Positions 37,120 to 48,646 of a stretch of DNA of 64,000 nt are shown piece by piece. Position 1 is the stretch's first letter; each line of letters begins with the position of its first letter. The position numbers and the translations under genes were made by a program. The DNA comes from Macrotrachela quadricornifera (lineage: Eukaryota > Rotifera > Eurotatoria > Philodinida > Philodinidae), in NCBI GenBank assembly GCA_022393335.1, contig JAJEKB010021002.1:279108-343107 (forward strand), in the 5' to 3' direction. The notes beneath the pieces are model-generated. The model was not told where the DNA came from, did no database searches, and saw nothing but the letters and a program-made list of their open reading frames with translations.

Positions 37120-37837
37120 TCAACCAACATGCAAAAGAGGTTTTGCACATATCGTGGTGTTAGTTCCAACAGAAACAGATACAACCGTACGAACTAAGGT
37201 CCCCTTTTTCTGATTATTCTGTTTTTGTTCAGATAAACGTAATCGAAATTCCGGGGCACATAAACATGATCGAATAATAGTCGTTAATGATGTAATGATA
37301 AGGAGAACAAACGATAATATTGCATATATTGTGGTGTTATTGTGGTCATGTTCATATTGTACTTTGCTAGTCACAATTTCAGCGCCGCGAAAAGCATCAC
37401 TAGAATATAATTTATCCGTAGATAGATAGTAACTATTCGGTAATAGTTTATTTTCATTCGTATACATGAAACTAACTGCCTTTTCTGTGTTTTGACTACG
37501 AATGGCGACTAAGTAATTCATATAAGTTCCAAGCGCTAAGACAATCATTGATACAATGACAGTGATAATTATTCCAATCACAGCGTTCTTTCGAAGAGTC
37601 CGTCTTATTCGAGGACAAATATTGTATCTGGTGAGTGGTATTCTACCTATTCCTTAAAAAACATAAAATACTAGGATTTCATTGATCCAATCATTCAAGA
37701 TAAGTAATCTTACTGCTCCCATTTCGATGATCCACAAACGGCTGACGACAGCTTGGACAATAAACTTCTGCCTGGTCTCGAATTGGTGGAATTAATTGTA
37801 ACTCTATAATGGACTCTTTGGATAGCTTGCAATTCAT
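37120..37837 (-). CDS. Two-pass membrane protein with an N-terminal CxxC motif, unknown function
   Basis: Two exons: 37714-37837 and 37120-37652. The 61-nt intron has GT/AG ends and the join is in phase, giving 218 residues. The N-terminus, MNCKLSKESIIELQL, leads to VYCPSCRQPFVDH, a CxxC pair like half of a zinc ribbon; a single CP follows in NICPRIRRTLRK. Two hydrophobic helices follow, IGIIITVIVSMIVLALGTYM (about residues 66-86) and AILSFVLLIITSLTTII (about 148-165). They are separated by a loop of about 60 residues with one NNTT glycosylation site. The tail is basic. No signal peptide, so both ends are probably cytosolic. I do not recognise the family. The short intron and clean phases argue for a real gene. 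Confidence 0.7.
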
Positions 37838-39435
37838 GATTACGCATCCATTTTATGTAATTGAAACCTTGACAAATCAAAATTAGTACATCTAAAATCA
37901 GTTAACCTCAATACAAATTACCGCTTCCTAAATTACTTGATCATAAGTTAAAATATACACAATATTAGTTAGTTATAGATGACTTGTGTTATCAATATGT
38001 TCTACTGTTGATTTACTTATTTCTTATTGTCTTGTGTGTACCATTTTGAAAGCTTAAAGTTGACTTCCATCTATTCTCGATTAAAATTGGTTCAATATAT
38101 TTAGGAGCATTTTAGTACAATATCTCCGAACTCTTTTCGTCTCATTGACGAACAGATGCTAAACAAAACCAATATAGACATACTTCGAGAAAAATACTTG
38201 TCCCCTTGGATCTTCCTATTTATTTATTTATTACCATATCAAGTTACTAATAATCTATTTATCTGTTATTCTTTCAATAGATGTCTAACAAGTGATCTTT
38301 TGAGGATCCATCTATCGACAAATTGAGTCTGCTAAATACTTTTAAGTATTTGTTTGATTATTTAAATGCTTATGTCCTAAGATAACATAAGTGAACACGA
38401 ATCAATCTAAATAAGTTTGCCATCGGAATCACAAGAATTTTTTCATATCTCATATAATTGAAGAATAATGAAAATATACAAATTTTCCCATCTTCAGTGG
38501 CTTTTTGAACATATTACATAGTAGAACAAAAGGAAAAAATAAAAAGAAACAAACATATAGATATGTTAAATATAAATACTTGTTAGACTTAAATTTGATT
38601 ATTTTCTTTTTATTTCAATAAAATGACCTTTCCACAATAAATGATGTCTTAGCCCCAACTATCTTTTTTCCTCTTTTATAATCGTACAGTATCTTTTCAT
38701 TGTTTGATCAGTAGCGTAATGTTAACTCTCTTGAAATTGCTTTATTGAAACATATCTCATTAATGTCTTATTGCTCTTATCTTTCAATAGTTATTGGATG
38801 CTACTCTGCTGGCAAGGTTGATGTAGTACTCCGTGCTTGTGTTCAATCCTTTTCAATTACTTTAGACACAAGTCAACTATAAACCAAAATAGCTGTGAAA
38901 AATGTATTATATAACACGACAAAGACAACCTAATTGTCGAACAAATAATTTCAAGGCGATTCTATCAAAATAATTAGTCTAAGATGATTGCACAACTTAC
39001 CAGTGTAAGCATTTTAAAGCAGTACGTCGGAAGTATAAGTTGAGTTTTGAAGAAAAAGAACGTAATGATTTCTTAGTCAATAGAGCACTTTTCGAAATAA
39101 AGATGAAAGTAAAAAGAACAGCATAGACGTATGTGACCGTGAAAGATAACGACAAACAAAGGACACGATATTGTCAACAGTGTAAAGGACGAATGTGACT
39201 TCTTAAAAGGTGCAGATAAACAGTAAAAAGTGTAAAAATAAAAGTAACACGCTCCTTGTATGATAATGTATTTTAATCTGATTTATCAAACTAATGTTAG
39301 AAATGACTGCTGACACTTATGTCAACATTCTGATACAAAAAAAGAATTGTGCCAAAATCCTGTTTCAGTCGTAAAATTAATATCACATCGCAGGTTTTCG
39401 TGCATGATCTATATTTTCAAAAAACATTTATATAG
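37838..39435. other. Intergenic, nothing recognised
   Basis: AT-rich with no gene-like frames, no tRNA-like boxes and no clear repeats. Confidence 0.45.
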
Positions 39436-40353
39436 CAGGGCTACCAAATTTAAATTTTCAAATGGGGTTTATGAAAGTTTGAATGGGGTACATCATTGGG
39501 GTACATCATTGGGGTACATAACTTACTACTATCGGAATTTTTAAAGAAGACCGGTGGAAGAAAGGTTTANNNNNNNNNNNNNNNNNNNNNNNNNNNNNNN
39601 NNNNNNNNNNNNNNNNNNNNNNNNNNNNNNNNNNNNNNNNNNNNNNNNNNNNNNNNNNNNNNNNNNNNNNNNNNNNNNNNNNNNNNNNNNNNNNNNNNNN
39701 NNNNNNNNNNNNNNNNNNNNNNNNNNNNNNNNNNNNNNNNNNNNNNNNNNNNNNNNNNNNNNNNNNNNNNNNNNNNNNNNNNNNNNNNNNNNNNNNNNNN
39801 NNNNNNNNNNNNNNNNNNNNNNNNNNNNNNNNNNNNNNNNNNNNNNNNNNNNNNNNNNNNNNNNNNNNNNNNNNNNNNNNNNNNNNNNNNNNNNNNNNNN
39901 NNNNNNNNNNNNNNNNNNNNNNNNNNNNNNNNNNNNNNNNNNNNNNNNNNNNNNNNNNNNNNNNNNNNNTATAAACCTTTCTTCCACCGGTCTTCTTTAA
40001 AAATTCCGATAGTAGCTAAAATAGAAAGATTTGTTTGAAAAATTGAGGAAACAGAACTTCGTTCATAAAAAAACATGTTCTAGTCGACTATTTCATAAGA
40101 AAAATAAATTTCATTGTTCATCTTCCACAAAAAGATAATTTTTTTTACAATTAATTTATAATTTTAAGAAACAATATAACCATCAATAAACAGATAAAAA
40201 GTTTTATGTTAAGATTAAGAAATGTTAAATATCGAATCAACTATGAAAAGAATTTTTTTACATGATGATACTTTTCTGAACGTCGAGCAGATTTTAATCT
40301 TATTAAAAAATCAGTGTATCGTACCCCTCAATGGGGTACGTTTGGCAGCCCTG
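39436..40353. mobile_element. hAT-like element containing the assembly gap
   Basis: The left end CAGGGCTACCAAA and the right end TTTGGCAGCCCTG are inverted. The flanks TTATATAG (39428-39435) and CTATATAG (40354-40361) match at 7 of 8 bases. GGGGTAC motifs repeat near both ends (39492-39518; 40321-40339). The run of N at 39570-39969 sits inside an inner inverted repeat (39525-39569 and 39970-40014). Confidence 0.75.
39570..39969. other. Assembly gap (400 N)
   Basis: Exactly 400 unknown bases, probably a placeholder or estimate. The two sides are inverted copies (GACCGGTGGAAGAAAGGTTTA), so the gap lies in a palindrome. Confidence 0.97.
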
Positions 40354-42626
40354 CTATATAGATTTCATGTTAAGCTCGTTAAAATTCGTACTAAGTCGTC
40401 CAGAAGTTTGCACGTAAATAGAGAGCTTTGAGTATGACCAAGAACCTTGTAAGGACAACAGGTGCATATACGTGTCTAGAACATTTTTCGTCAAAAATGG
40501 ATGCGAGGGATTTTATTGTTGACCAAAAGATATTTGGTATGCGTAAAACTAAAAATTTTCAGACAAGCTCGTATTGTTAATCAGGTTTTCGAACAGAATG
40601 TCTATACCAATAGAGATAGAGCCTAGCCAATTCTTTCAACCTGCCTCACTTCCAGTTTTTATGAAGAAAAAATTTTGTCTCGAGACATTTACCCAGTGAA
40701 AAATATTCATAGAGGGAAACTGCTAAGAACCTGCTATTTTCTTTAAAAAAGTAAATTAATAGATAGTTCTTTTTTTCAATCAAAAAATGAAATAGCAAAC
40801 AAAATTAGATATTTCTTGGAAATATTAATATAAATTTCAATCAACTTGTGGGATGTCTGTTTCAAAAATTTTGAATTTATTTAGGATCTTTTCATGCATA
40901 TTGCTTCTCACCAAATAAACTTAGGGACTCACGTCTCTTTGTCGAACGTCTGCACAATATGTTAAACTTTATCAAACACTGGAGATGAGCTTAATTTATT
41001 TGTGATAGAGTTTCAGAACAAGTTAAAACACTTCGAGTTAGATTACTTTACGTTTAGATCAAACTTTTCATAAAATATTTTAAAAAGTTATGACATCTTG
41101 ATTCAATAGAACGAATTCAGCATATAAATAAAAAAGAGAATACAAGTAATTAAATTTGAATTCGATTATATGAATAGTAAAAGAACTATGTCAACAAAAA
41201 CCTGAACAGCATTCATTTTTCTACTTTCTTCATATTTTAGAAAGATTTACTTGTGAGTAAATACAAAAACAAAACGACTGTGTTGCCTATGTCACCTTAT
41301 TACCAAGTACACTGACTTCGTTATGAAATCTTGCGCAAATACTTTTTTGTGTCATAAAGACACTGCTGTAGAGAAAAAAGGTAGTCTCTGATATAGACTA
41401 GAATAGGTCTCCAACGAGTCGGAAAAACAAGTAGGTTTTTTAAGTTGAAAAACTGTTGCCGAGATATTCGAAGAGATACTTCTGTTATTATTTCAGCATT
41501 GCTTTCTTATTGTGTAGGTTTGTTTCGCATTTTTTATTTCAAACGGAAAATTACATTCTACTAATATCATGGGAAAAACTATTTAAAACAGGTGAGTTCT
41601 TATAAAAAGTTGATCTAATCGATAAACAATTTCTCTAAAATAAGCGATATATACAGAGGAAAAAAATGGTTAAACTAACGTGATATAACATAAGTAATCG
41701 TTAGAATTAACAAAATTTGTATGGTCCATTTATAAATTCATGAGAAATCAGGCTTGAAAAGAGAATTAAGTACTATGAACCAATATTATTGTAACGTGTC
41801 TTCCATCAGTAATACCAGTTTTTTGTTTACAAGATGCAGACATATGAAGAAAAATAAACCTAGGTACGAAGCTGCTTTGAAATACACAAGAAACATTTCG
41901 TGTGCACTGAACTCTTCGAATCATAGTTCTACGTAAAAGTACATAGTAATATTAAGAATTTTGAATTCAGTCATTAAACCAGGCTGAATCATAGAATTGA
42001 GAATACAGTTACGCTAAGCGATGGTAATCCATCAGAATCGGCAACGGATTGTGAATGATACTAAATGTCAAGAAATTAAAAGTTCATCAGAGTTCTGCCG
42101 TAATAAAAACTGGAAGTATTATATTTTCTAGATACCGTGTCGTGAACGGCATTGAAATGGAATTTTTTTTTGATATGCTGGCATATCGACAATTGCCAAC
42201 CTTGTTTCTCTTTTAGATGTTTTCTCAATAGTATTATTCTAACAAACAATTCTGTTAGAATACTAAAGATAAAAGGGAACGACAAGATGAAAGAACCGGG
42301 ATTGTCAACGTAAATGATAGTCGAATAGTTGACGTATGAGAAAAGGAAGAAGTATAAGCAACAGATGACTCGTTCTTGGAGTTAAGGGCGATATACCGTA
42401 GAGTAACAAGAGATAGTATATTTCCTCTATACTGACAGAAGATATTCCTTTCGTCAGAGAGTGTATATATAAACGATGTAGTAGAAAGAGAAAACTACTA
42501 TAATCAGAAAAATAGCAATAGACATATGCAGCACATCAATCTTTAACTGGTACGTATCTTCTTATTACTGGAGCTAACGTTAACATAGACAGTTTACACA
42601 TATTGTATTTTGTAAGATAGAAAATA
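40354..42626. other. Intergenic, nothing recognised
   Basis: About 2.3 kb of AT-rich DNA. Short open frames are present but lack motifs or intron structure. Confidence 0.45.
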
Positions 42627-43583
42627 CCGAGTGAGTCCTAATGATTGCGCCAATTCGTATTTTGAGGATATCTCAATATAGATATATCTTAGAGTCCTAT
42701 TTTCTTCAGAAGATGCACTGTGAAATTCTCTACAAAAACCATGATGAAAAATTCTATTGGATAAGTTCAATGATTTTTTATAAAGCTAAAAACGAAGCAG
42801 ATTATAGTAGTGAAAAATCCCACTGTAATGAGAGTGAGAAAAATGAACACGAAGTTAATTAGTTTTTGTATTTCTCAACAATAACAAACCATGAAATTCC
42901 GAACTATTTTCATTTATTTTATGCAAACTCTACTGTTTCTACCTTAAAAGGTTGCTTGAATTGTACTGATGAGTTTTTTAGGCGATAAAGGATAAAGATC
43001 TTCGCGATATCGTTATTGCCCACCACAAATTTGGGCGAAAAGCTTCCGAAACCTTGGTTTTTTTTGGCTAACACGGTGTATTGTGCTACAATTGATCGTT
43101 CGATACAGCGGTTTAATCAAAATGGTTCGATTTATGCGCACAAACCACCGGAGAGAAGACGAAATGGTCGAATCAAAAGATTAATTAATTTAGTCAAAAA
43201 GCAACTTGTCTCTCAAAGTACAAGGAAAGTTCAAGAACCATGTCAAAAGATTTCGGAAACAGACAAACTACGTTTATGATTTACTTGTTTTTGGAAGGGA
43301 TATGACTTTATAATTAACGTTTCGTGCTTAAATTCTGAAAAAAATTATTTCGTAACGTCATTTTCATTTTTCTCACTTTCGTTACAGTGGGATTTTTCAC
43401 TACTATAATCTGCTTCGTTTTTAGCTTTATAAAAAATCATTGAACTTATCCAATAGAATTTTTCATCATGGTTTTTGTAGAGAGTTTCACAGTGCATCTT
43501 CTGAAGAAAATAGGACTCTAAGATATATCTATATTGAGATATCCTCAAAATACGAACTGGCGCAATCATTATGACTCACCTGG
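42627..43583. mobile_element. Mariner/Tc1-like element with ~230-bp inverted repeats
   Basis: The arms 42627-42860 and about 43345-43583 are nearly identical in inverted orientation, starting CCGAGTGAGTCCTAATG and CCAGGTGAGTCATAATG. Each abuts TA. Both arms are open for about 73 codons in the same frame, with shared residues such as LRISQYRYILESYF and KNHDEKFYWISS. The middle (42979-43279) encodes the N-terminal DNA-binding part of a transposase (KDLRDIVIAHHKFGRKASET; TVYCATIDRSIQRFNQNGSI; KLRL at the end) with one frameshift in a T-run near 43065. No catalytic domain, so it is non-autonomous. Confidence 0.72.
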
Positions 43584-45066
43584 TATATCAAAGAATATAA
43601 TGAGGATTATTCAAAGACTCTCTAATCAGTTAGACATGTCATTCTTAAAATGAAAGCGAAATTAACAAAAAAACTTATATAGATATTTCGTGTTCAAGAA
43701 AAGCATTTAGTTATTGTGTGCAGCTAATTGATTCATAGTCTGAATTTGTTTATACGTTAAAATAGTGCCACATCAATTATTTTTCGAAACATAAGGAAAA
43801 GATACAGATACCGAATAAAATATGATACGCGCTTATTATTAATAGGATTTTTGAGCACAGAGACATAAGTAGTATCATAATTTCCAGAATTTCTTTTCAC
43901 ACTACAATGAAGAGATAAAAATAATCTTACTAAAGGAGCCCAACCCTCTAAAAACTCGATATTAAAGATCTCAAGTATAGCTTAAAATCATTCATTGTGA
44001 CAAAAATCACTTTCATATTCTGAATTCTTTTTGTGGTTAGTAGAAGTTTGATAATGTTTGATTTTCCTTTAACTTAATTTTCTATCGTGTTATTACGTTG
44101 AAAAAAAATCAAACTAAAACTTATGGCGTATTAAAAAGTCTACTATTAATTGCATATAACTTTTATCAAATGAAAAAACATTTGATATCTGTAACCGATA
44201 ATACAAACATGCTGGCGGCTTGCGAATGCTCAACTTTTTTTAATTGTTTTAATACAATAATAGTCATTATGATAAACTTGACTGATTTGAGCGTATAGAA
44301 AATTGAGTTTGGTAGTTTTCTCATTGTTTTAGTAATTGAATTTCTTTGATGTTTTTATGAATTGTTTTATTCAACGAACATAATTAAAAATCAAGATAAT
44401 TTCAAACTATTACGCTGAGAAAACCAATGTGAAGCTACATTTCAGAGAAAAATTGTCCATTTACATCTAGTTTTGACACAGTCTCCCTAACGAAAGGTCT
44501 TTACAAATAAATTGATAGTACTATTAAACAATGCCATTTCCCTAGAAAGTCATAGTTAGTGTAAACTTTTCTGCAGTTTGTATATATTAACTAGTATTAA
44601 TATTTTGAACTTGTTTAGCATGAACCTTTGTTTTCTATATAAATAACATTAATGATAGTATTCATATTTTCTTTACTGTCTCTGCAGTGAAAAGATAGTA
44701 GAAAAACGTTTCTTTTATTCACCCTGTATGAAAAGAGATGACTAGATCGTCTACGGTATTGGAACAGGAAAATTTTTTATATACTTTCAAACATGGAGAG
44801 AGAATAAAAAAGTGATATATTCGAAATAACAATAAATTTAGTGTAAATTTAGCTGTTTTTTCTTTTCATCGTTAACTAAATACACAAACGCTCATCGCAC
44901 AATATCATTATACAAGAATCACCCTCACCCTCTTTTGAGATCTTATAGTCTCAACATAGTCGCGGATGAAGTACAAAGAACTCCGATGAAATAATTTCAC
45001 TGACATAGGAAATATGTAGACTAGCTGAAAAAAAACCTAATTTTTGCAGAATTATAGGTACGCACT
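43584..45066. other. Intergenic with one short C-rich telomere-like motif
   Basis: CACCCTCACCCTC at 44920-44932 is two telomere-like units with the C-rich strand on plus, opposite to the other tracts. No gene recognised. Confidence 0.4.
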
Positions 45067-45363
45067 ATGTTACTTCATCAAACGCAATGGTTTATGTTAA
45101 TGATGGCCATGATAATATGTTATACATTTTCTTACGCAGCAACAAAAACTATACATCGTGAGTTTACCTATGCAGGAGCAAAATACCGATTATATTTGGA
45201 ACCGTCGGGTCGCAAATGTTTTTGGAATGGAGAGGCACCATTCTGTTTTCTTTCTTCTGGCTGTCCGACACGTACCACAACTATGAAAATCGACAAGTCT
45301 GGAGATGGTGGCTATTGTTGGATTGGCTTGAAATCTTATTGTTGTTTAGAATTGTCAAACTAA
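45067..45363 (+). CDS. Small secreted cysteine-rich protein
   Basis: 98 residues in one exon. An N-terminal hydrophobic signal (FMLMMAMIICYTFSYA, residues ~9-24) predicts secretion. The mature ~74 residues have KCFWNGEAPFCF, SGCPTRTTT, GDGGYCWIGLKSYCC. The pattern C-W-x-G-x-A-P-F-C ... C-P ... G-D-G ... C-W-x-G-x-K-x-Y-C-C recalls small extracellular disulfide domains I have seen in invertebrate proteins, but I cannot give it a family name. Six cysteines could form three disulfides. It stands alone, without visible relatives in the window. Function unknown; a defence or matrix role would be a guess. Confidence 0.65.
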   Translation: MLLHQTQWFMLMMAMIICYTFSYAATKTIHREFTYAGAKYRLYLEPSGRKCFWNGEAPFCFLSSGCPTRTTTMKIDKSGDGGYCWIGLKSYCCLELSN

Positions 45364-45730
45364 GAAATCATCACTATCCAGTAGATTTTCAAATAAAATA
45401 TACATCTGTTAGGTCACAATACATTCTTTTACGATTTGATTATCATTTATATTATATTTTCATTCTGTTCTATATGTGTAATAAGTTCATCGCTTCATTT
45501 TTCGTCTCTTTCCTTTCTTTCGCTCTATGGATCATTATTTTTCTTCTATCAACTTTTTGCAATTGATTTTCTCTTTTCATACATCATTAAAAGAAAAAGT
45601 AGACAAACCACATCACATTTCAACCTTACCCAACAAGTGTGAAAAATGCAGAGAGTGAGTGAAATAGTATGTCAAATAAGAGGAGAAAACAAACAATTGA
45701 AGCTAATAAAGTGAGTATATTAATAAGGCA

Positions 45731-45785
45731 TTCTTACAATCCGGATTTCGACTTTTAATTCAAAAGGTCTTTCATCAGGTAGGAA
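45731..45785 (-). ncRNA. Probable hammerhead ribozyme (third, weakest copy)
   Basis: On the minus strand, CUGAUGA (45772-45778) and GAAA (45746-45749) are separated by a hairpin with GAC/GUC and U4/A4 pairing. Stem III is the self-complementary AUCCGGAU, then U at the cleavage position. Stem I pairs GTAGGAA with TTCTTAC, one mismatch. Two unpaired bases after CUGAUGA make it less canonical. It lies 1.3 kb downstream of the Athena-type frame ending at 47068, where the 3' end of that element would be. Confidence 0.5.
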
Positions 45786-47067
45786 AAATATATAAATTCT
45801 GCATAAAATTTCCGATTGGTATTATCTGTATCTGGAAATGCGTGGCGTCTCAGGTCGGTTCGGAAGGAGTAAGTTCCAACAATCATATGCATTGTGGTAT
45901 GGTTTCAATAGCTGATGGTATGTTTTGTGTGGTTGTCAGTCCGTTGTTCTCTTATGTCTGATGGTATGAAATGATCCGATCGTGTTGTTGAAAACAGATG
46001 TAAGTTTATTCATGGTATTGAAAGGATGTTGAGGATCTGTTTGAAAAGATATGCAATTCTCAAATTCTTTTTGATCAGTTTGAAGTGATACTTAATTAGT
46101 TAATTGTGGATTTGCAATACTCATTGAGTTTGTCCCATTCAGAGTTTAACAATTATCAGTGCACGTTATACGTATTTATGAGTATGATTGATTGTTTGAT
46201 TGATGTAATTGATGAAGTTTCTGTAGCATTTGGATAGTTGGTTCATTTATTGCTTTAGATTGATCGCTTTTTTTGTTTTACACTGCAGTTGTCGATTACC
46301 ATTATATCGTTATACTAGACTTCGTTGGCTAACTTGTAGTAGTCGTTGAGTTTGCTTGTCGACGTTTTCCATGATCTTTAGCAGTTAGTTTACAGTAATA
46401 CGACGCTTATAACTTAGGATGATGTTCATCTACAATAGAGTAAGATAGACTGTAATTGTTCAACAACAGTTTTTTGATTAGTGAGATAACGAACACAATT
46501 GGGATTTCATTTTAGATGAACGAAAAACATCAGGTGTTGAATTAAAAGTATCTACATAATAAAGAAAACAATGTCTGCAACCCAGAAAGATAAATTGAAA
46601 GAAGGCATAGATTCATCTTTCACTTCAGAAATGGTTTCTAGTTCGTAATAATGGCGGATGATTATCAATTTGTGATAGAGTGATTACAATAAACTAATTA
46701 CAGTTATCCAGAGTTCAACTGGAAACTTAACACTAATGAGTAAGTAGGGAATAAGTTGAGAACAGCAAAAGAATATATGAATTAAAAGAATAGAGTAGCC
46801 TTAACGAGAAAGATATATCCTAAACAACAGCAATGACTTACAGTGGTACATAGATATAGATGTATAAAGAAATGAAATAATAATTTGAGTTCAATATTCC
46901 ATACTGGTATGACGAGTCTCAACAACAGTATGTATCCTACGACTCAGTCCTCCCTAGCTTCTTTCAAAAATGAGTTCGTCGAGTAGTGGGAACATGTAGA
47001 AAAAAGTCAATTTTCAGTTTATAAATAGCTCGAAGACAATCGATGATATTGGTTTGACGTTGTTCGA
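45786..47067. other. Presumed 3' untranslated part of the inner Athena-type fragment
   Basis: About 1.3 kb between the stop of the minus-strand frame at 47068 and the ribozyme motif. No coding structure. Assigned to the element by position only. Confidence 0.35.
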
Positions 47068-47853
47068 TCAATCTAAGCATCGGCAATGGTTTCGTTCGTG
47101 AGCGAGTGACAGATGTTGATTTTCTTCTAATTCTTTCATCTTTTGTGTAAACTTCATTTTACAATGATTTTTCTTCACTTCAGTAACAGTAAGTAAAAGA
47201 CGTAAGAGATCGGCTTTCGTACGTCCGATAATTTGTTGATATTCATGGATGGATTGTTCTCGAAAAGATGCATTCGTAATACCGTTAATTGACATCGGTA
47301 AAGATCCTTCGAGTAACTCAAATGAAACAGGTAATTTCTTGAAAAGAATATTTGATTTTAATAAGACAAGATCTTGTATAGCTTTCTCGTTTTCAAATGT
47401 CAACGAGCAAATATCTCTTGCTAACTGCAACTACAAACAAAAAAATAATCATTGAATCAATAGTGGAGAAAAGAAAAGTATGACAAAACAGACTTGTATG
47501 TTTGTTGGTTGATGCTGTTGAACATAGTTCCATTGATAGATTCGATCCAAATAAATATAATTGAGTAAAATCATTCGACTTTGAAAATTTAATTGCATAC
47601 TAATTAAACTTTCCTGATGAATAAATTGATCTATTTTCTCATCAAATGCATCAGACAAAATAGATTGAGTATGCTGTTGTGTCTCCATTTGTAATCGACA
47701 TTGTTGAGCCTTTACTTCTAATTGTACCAGATAGTTTTTGATAAAATTAACATAGACCATCTCGTATTCATCCGTTGGTTCATGTTCATGTGCGGAAAGA
47801 ATTCTTTTCGATTTCATGATTGTAGTAACCCATGCTGGCCAAAACATTGGCAT
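47068..47853 (-). CDS. Athena/Terminon-associated helical protein, 5'-truncated element
   Basis: Two exons, 47494-47853 and 47068-47430, with a 63-nt GT/AG intron, in phase, 240 residues from ATG 47851-47853 (MPMFWPAWVTTIMKSKR). The sequence is rich in Gln, Glu, Leu and Lys with long helical runs (LVQLEVKAQQCRLQMETQQH) and looks coiled-coil-like. No catalytic motif. The first codons abut a CACCCTCAAG telomere-like tract, so the upstream part of the element, and perhaps the true start, has been lost. Structural coiled-coil proteins accompany the reverse transcriptase in bdelloid Terminons; by position this is a candidate for such a gene. Functional status unknown. Confidence 0.5.
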
Positions 47854-47860
47854 TTTCTTG

Positions 47861-47919
47861 CTTGAGGGTGAGGACAATTACCACAAATACAAAGTATTTT
47901 CTTGAGGGTGAGGGTGAGT
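47861..47919 (+). repeat. Telomere-like G-rich tracts between two Athena-type fragments
   Basis: CTTGAGGGTGAGG at 47861-47873 and CTTGAGGGTGAGGGTGAG at 47901-47918, separated by 27 bp of AT-rich DNA. G-rich strand is plus. They sit exactly at the junction of the fragment on the left and the ribozyme end of the fragment on the right. Confidence 0.8.
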
Positions 47920-47930
47920 TTTCAAGTAAA

Positions 47931-48003
47931 TTTATTCTAAGCTAATTACGACACGTTTCGATCAGGGCTTAATCTGATCATCATCAGGTAAATTTAGAAT
48001 AAA
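47931..48003 (-). ncRNA. Hammerhead ribozyme at the 3' end of the Athena element
   Basis: On the minus strand, CUGAUGA (47981-47987), stem II GAUCAG/CUGAUC with loop AUUAAGCC, GAAA (47956-47959), a short stem III ACG-UGU-CGU, then A. Stem I is formed by UUUAUUCUAA and UUAGAAUAAA (47994-48003 with 47931-47940), perfect over 10 bp. One U bulges after CUGAUGA. A short stem III is typical of ribozymes in Penelope-like elements. The telomere-like tract follows immediately. Confidence 0.72.
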
Positions 48004-48061
48004 TAGGAATCTTCATCATGAGGGATGAAATCTCAAATCAATTAGAAGCAATTAGAGATTG

Positions 48062-48614
48062 TTAACATTGAGTAAGATGACGAAGTGTACGGTTATACCA
48101 TAATTTGGATTGTTTTTGAATATCCATACAGTGTGATTGAAGCATCTCATTCACGGCATATAATTCATAGGGCATATAAGATCTCATTTGTTGTCCAATA
48201 TTACCCGCATATTTGAATAGGTTTCGATTCTTGAAAGATATTTGTAAACAACTGACGAAGTATTTATTAATATGGTGAAGATCTTTATATTCCATTTGAA
48301 TATTCAATTAAGGTTATAATTGTTCGTCTCCCTTGGATCATTTCAGTCTGTAGAAGCATATAATTGATTTGTGTTAATTGAGTCTTCACTACAATAGTAA
48401 ATCGGTTTGTTAGTTTTGCCTGATGAATAGCTTCTTCTAGAACCAATCGTGCTTGATGCTGATGAATATGAAGAATCTCATAGGGTTGTGTCGGTTGAAA
48501 ACTATTTAAATGGTTTCTCCAAATATTAAAACCGTGTTTTTGATAATAATAATACACTATTAAAGAAACAAGTAGAATTTTGAATATTAATGAAGTGAAG
48601 AAGATTAAATACAT
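48062..48614 (-). pseudogene. Athena-associated membrane/helical protein, frameshifted
   Basis: Opens MYLIFFTSLIFKILLVSLIV (membrane or signal segment), then helical Gln/His-rich sequence to 48285. One frameshift near 48300 moves the reading to the next frame (IQMEYKDLHHINKYFVSCLQ), which ends HLTQC. It lies directly downstream of the reverse transcriptase and upstream of the ribozyme at 47931-48003, so it is probably a second protein of the same element. No enzyme motif. Confidence 0.5.
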
Positions 48615-48646
48615 GTTTTATCTAAAATAAAAAGAAAAACTTGTAA

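Noticed and set aside
39496..40076. Four long frames spanning the gap
   Set aside because: They consist of unknown residues from N and have no meaning.
42963..42995. CTGATGA on plus, possible hammerhead core
   Set aside because: The following GGCGATAAAGG does not supply GAAA plus stem III; lies in transposon DNA.
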